In this document: piece by piece, positions 21,597 to 25,458 of the stretch
Layout of the letters: each line of letters opens with the position of its first letter
Position numbering within the stretch: position 1 is the first letter of the stretch
Assembly (NCBI GenBank): GCA_010014835.2
Contig: JAAAKB020306743.1
Coordinates: 1-25,458, forward strand
Reading direction: 5' to 3'
DNA length: 25,458 nt
DNA from: Apostichopus leukothele
Lineage: Eukaryota > Echinodermata > Holothuroidea > Aspidochirotida > Stichopodidae
The notes under the pieces: generated by a model
What the model was told of the DNA's origin: nothing
The model's input: only the letters and a program-made list of their open reading frames with translations
The model's database searches: none
Program-made: the position numbers and the translations under genes

Positions 21597-24287
21597 CTCC
21601 AGTGACAAACATGTATTACAATTCAAAAAGGTCAAAAATTCTGCATGCAAATGTTCCATCTGTTTTTGTTGAAGTACTATATCACCAAAAGGTGCTATGT
21701 ACATACTGTACTACAAACTCCCCAAAGTATATTTCATGTTTGACCTTGCCTTAGGGTTCTGTGGCTTCATTAATAGGGTTGTGTGGTATCTCAGAGAGTT
21801 TGCCCTATGGCTATACAGAAGCACATGGCCTGCTTGTTGTAGTGTTGCTCACTTGTCATCTACAGGTACAGTGTGACCTGTAGGCCATGGGCCGTGGCTC
21901 TGAAATCCTTCCAGAAAATGATTCTTGTTACGTCCGGAGTGGTATTACATGAAGTATAGTCTGAGTTATAGATAATATGTGCTTAATAAAGAATCAAATT
22001 GTTCTTTTGCTCACAAGTGGCACTATAATATGTAATTCACGGATAAAATGTCACATTTTCCAACATAAAGAAAAACATAAGAAAAACAGCGCCCTCACTT
22101 TACCAAAAATAATTAGTCTGTCTCCAGATAGAAACAGTTTACCCCCCAAAAATTCACATTTTAATGTGGAAACCTTTATAATTGTAAAGAATATGTATGG
22201 CACAACATTTCTAAAAGTTTGTATAGGCATATGGCTATTGGAATAATATTTTTCAACTGTACTTGGTGTTTATTTGTGGTGGGAATAGGCCAGTTTGTTC
22301 ATTGTTAAATTGTTGAAATACACTATTTCTAGGCAATAAACGATCCAGTAATAACAAATGAGAGCAAGGGGTAGGCCAGCATGTAAACATAACATGATTG
22401 AGGAGGGGGTCATTCTTGGTGAATAAATAAGCACACTATTTCATATTAATTATAATCAAACTGGAGATTCCGATAGACTTTCTTAACAAACAAAGTATGT
22501 CTAAACAGCCCTAAAAAAGTGACAAACTCAGATATGTTCTTCTTTATATTTATTAACTGCAAATCTTTCAACATGTTCAGAACACCAAAGTTCACAACAG
22601 ACTACATGTACAATGTTTTGTTACAAACAGCGCTTCACCTACCTTCACAAAAAAAACTTTAAATCTCATTTGTAATATGCATTAACACTGTTTGTTGATC
22701 ATAACATTGCACATGAAACTTTCTATTCATGTGGTTCTGAAAAGAAACTTGGCTTTAAATTGATGGTCCTGACTTGCACTTGCAACTAAAGAATGATCAT
22801 TTCGCAGATACATTCCCTGTACACACATGTACTTGTGCATTGTTTTGATCAAACAAACAGCTCCAAACATCATATTAAGATGAACAGAATCAGACACTCA
22901 CATATGAAAGTGGCATTTTGTCTACCATTATATTGTGGACACTAAGATAAATGCAACGTTTGTCATTCACACATTCACATCAAGTCTGAAAGATTTAGAT
23001 TTTCAGAACTTGATCGCATTATAATCAAGAACATACACTGTAGATAGTATCAGTAAGTTGTACTCTTATGAATATCCATGGTGAATGGGTGGCACTTACT
23101 CGTCAACAACAAGTTAAACGACTGTACACACAGGACCCACCCACAAAAATCGAGCCTCGTTTTGTTTGTGTTTTTTTTTTTTCGCGGGGGGGGGGGGTGT
23201 TGAGTGATCGCATAATCAATATTCAATAGGGTGTGGTGCACTGACTATGTCCTTGATTATTGTATATTAGATTCCATACTGAAATGGTGTTCTGGAGACT
23301 GGTGTCAGCCACGATTAACCTAACATGAAATAAAACAACAATTTGTGTGAAATTTGCAGGAAATTTAATAAACAATAATGTAAGATATTACTTCATCGGA
23401 CCATTTCGAATTGTGCACATTATAGTCCTACACCTTTTCCAACTGATACTGAAAGTTACAACAAATTCCAATGTGATTTGTTTTTTCAAACTAAATGCAT
23501 AGCCCCAACAACAGATCCCTCTATTTTCTTACACATTATTTTAACATGTAACTAATGATGCACTTTATTTAGTTCGCACATTCTTACATGTATTTAGACA
23601 TCTAACAGTCCAAATTTTGGAGTTCACATTATAAAAATGCTACATTTGGAAATATTACTCCAAAGTCCAATTGATGTTTGATGTGTTTGCTGTTCAAAGT
23701 GTATCCAATTTGAATCGGAAAATATGGGACAGGAAATTCAACATCAAGCTTTAAATACATGTAGATTCAAACACAAATACTGAAATGTCCAACTCTTTCT
23801 TAGCTCCACATATAAATGTAAGTTCCAGTGCATTTAAAGAGTATTTTTTGGGGGAACAGAATATCACTAGGCAAAACTAATAATTACCTTGTCTTACTCT
23901 TGTTTGGGTACAAGAATGAACAAAGTTCACAGAATTACAAATCACATCTCAGATTAAAAAGTACACGTGGATGCTGGAATGTACTTGCTTTTATCCAAGC
24001 GTGTGCATTTTGTGATCTTCACATTATACCAAGTGACTGAATACATAAAAACATGAAGATGTTACATGTACGCACGCAGTGATGTGGCTTTAAATTCCGC
24101 CTGGGATAGCTAACAAATTTAATGTTATAAATGTTTTAATATAACTTGAGTTGTCCAATAAAAATTCAATGGCAAAACTAAATCTCACTACCCAAATAAA
24201 ATTTAGACTGTTTCTTTTCATTTTGGTTCTTGTGAACAGGAATTAGACTTTGTGTTACATTTTGAGTCATACACCGCACTCACTTGA
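21597..24287. other. AT-rich region right of the MTMR exons
   Basis: This may be a long MTMR intron, since the gene's 5' exons must lie to the right, or intergenic DNA. I looked on the minus strand for the exon encoding the residues before RYIPEVLQ and found none I could defend. A T12-CGC-G12 tract lies at 23171-23197. The rest is AT-rich with frequent ACATGTA words and no gene. Confidence 0.55.
23171..23197 (+). repeat. T12/G12 homopolymer junction
   Basis: Twelve T, then CGC, then about twelve G. Such tracts are error-prone in sequencing and may be strand-asymmetric replication-slippage products. No function is implied. Confidence 0.75.
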
Positions 24288-25458
24288 TCAAAAAGTTATC
24301 TGGTACATATCATTTGTTTTCTCATCTTCGTCATCCTCGTTCTTTTCATCATCTTCATTTGCCTGCTATTCATTGTGACAATATATGCATTTGCAAAGTT
24401 CAGAGCAAGGCAATTTGTTCTTTAGACAGGAACATATGCTGATGTCTCACATTTAGACTTTCTACAGCTGCAATGTGTCAGCTCAAGGACTCCATCTGGT
24501 GCTGGGGAAAGATCCATCCAGTCAATGATGAGATGCACCATCCATTTGCCATCCATGGCCGACTGGGGAGGGTGTGTCTGGATTAGAAATCAAACTCCTC
24601 TTCCAAACTGCCGCCTGATAGTTTGATCTCAACATGTGTTTCTGTAAAGAGTCTGGTTTGGTGGCATTGCTGACTCTGACTTGTTCTCATGCATTTTAAA
24701 ATGTCTGTACCGGGCCTCATTTACGGATGATGTGCCCTCCTGGTTGTACACTGAACATGTAAACTTCTCCAGAGATTCAGCTACATTTGGTGACAGAGTG
24801 AATGATTCTCCTAAGTCTGCAAATGAACTGTATGCTGCCTGTTCCTCCATTTTCTTCCATATGTTTACCTTTCCCTTGCCGTGCAAGGTACTCACAGTCA
24901 CATCCTGTGAATACATGTAAACCTATAAGTGCGCTTGTTTTCTCAGTTCCAAGTGATTCACGGATAGCTGTCAAGTTGACTATCCTCTTTACCTTCTGGC
25001 CAGTATGGAATAACACATTTCCATCTGATGTTATTTCCTTGCATAGTGTCACACCAATGACAAAAACGTCAGTGTCAGGGCTCTTTAGGATAACATTAGC
25101 TGTGTCGGTTGAAGCAAACTTACTGTGAAGCAACAAGCGAGTATCAGCTTCCTCATGGTTGCAGTAGAGCTGTTCAATTGGCTGGACCAGTATTTGACCA
25201 CTGCGCACAGAAAATGAGTGGCATTCCTCTCCATGAGCTAAGTAGATGGTCACCACTCCTAAGATTGATGCTGATGATGCCTGGCCCCATGCAGTGAACA
25301 TAAATTTCACCAAATCCTCCTTATTTGGACAATGGCTGAAGAATTTCTTCCATTGTCGTGGAACTTTCATCTGTCTTCCATATATTTTGAGAGTTTGCAC
25401 CCCGCTAGTCCCAGCTCGCCTTTCACGTTCTGCATATTTGATACTTACGGCTGAGTAC
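24288..25458 (-). pseudogene. Eroded partial copy of an uncharacterised HEEADTR/FTGCD family protein
   Basis: The minus strand is open from the right window edge and shows, in order, VPRQWKKFFSHCPNKEDL, CNHEEADTRLLLHSKFAS (Asp at about 25144), SPDTDVFVIGV (about 25076) and GLHVFTGCD (about 24898). Further blocks of similarity to the same family lie at about 24630-24900 (ESLEKFTCSVYN, SSVNEARYRHF) and 24288-24560 (a Cys-rich tail with LPCSELCKCIYCHN, then an acidic end). I recall this architecture from multi-copy uncharacterised proteins of cnidarians, echinoderms and other aquatic animals. The spaced acidic residues suggest a PIN/FEN1-like nuclease fold, which is my inference. The blocks are not in one frame and the copy appears broken in a few places. 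Whether the family is a host gene family or carried by a mobile element is unknown to me. Confidence 0.7.

Noticed and set aside
21830-21905. Possible extra MTMR exon on the minus strand between an AG near GGATTTCAG and a GTGAGC donor
   Set aside because: The short product has no resemblance to the expected myotubularin residues, and other frames stop; chance splice-like signals are likely.
23050-23241. Minus-strand open frame ending at a GTAAGT donor-like site
   Set aside because: No family similarity; it crosses a homopolymer tract and lacks a convincing acceptor.
24681-25297. Plus-strand open frames at the right end
   Set aside because: They are the opposite-strand shadow of the recognised minus-strand family relic.
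1-25458. CRISPR array, operon or bacterial-type system
   Set aside because: Genes are spliced animal genes; the tandem arrays have no unique spacers between conserved repeats and no associated genes.

Overview
This is a piece of an animal nuclear genome, most likely a marine invertebrate. The genes are cut into short exons by introns of about 0.3-1.9 kb with GT/AG borders. Non-coding DNA is AT-rich and scattered with minisatellites, tRNA-like SINE pieces and the 3' end of a CR1/L2-type LINE. A lineage-expanded gene family that I recall from cnidarians, echinoderms and other aquatic animals is present at the right edge. An echinoderm or related deuterostome would fit, but the sequence alone does not settle the taxon.

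Left part (81-10251, + strand): the C-terminal ~582 codons of the checkpoint kinase ATR, in 14 exons with consistent phases, intact splice sites and no frame break. They run from the FAT domain through the PI3K-like kinase domain (GDRHGEN and VDFN motifs) to the FATC tail and stop. The 5' part of ATR lies left of the window. The introns carry a tRNA-derived SINE, two or more tRNA-like modules, small tandem duplications (one copies an exon end with its splice donor) and two G-quadruplex-type tracts. Just after the stop, the last coding bases recur as a decaying tandem array.

Middle (10252-17856): a ~7.6 kb interval between two convergent genes. It holds no convincing gene, but does hold a 22-bp GC-rich minisatellite (12910-13159), a 49/50-bp satellite (15052-15399) and a short three-copy repeat (17380-17469).

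Right-centre (17857-21596, - strand): the last three exons of a myotubularin-related pseudophosphatase of the MTMR10/11/12 group. The Cys-x5-Arg phosphatase loop is absent, and an intron falls where it would be. A LINE 3' end lies in one intron. The 5' exons were not found in the window.

Right edge (24288-25458, - strand): a partial, eroded copy of an uncharacterised family marked by HEEADTR, SPDTDV and FTGCD motifs, a Cys-rich tail and an acidic end. I suggest it is a PIN/FEN1-like nuclease fold. It is the least explained object in the window. I see no complete new multi-gene system here; the best leads are this family and the local duplications that copy coding edges of ATR.
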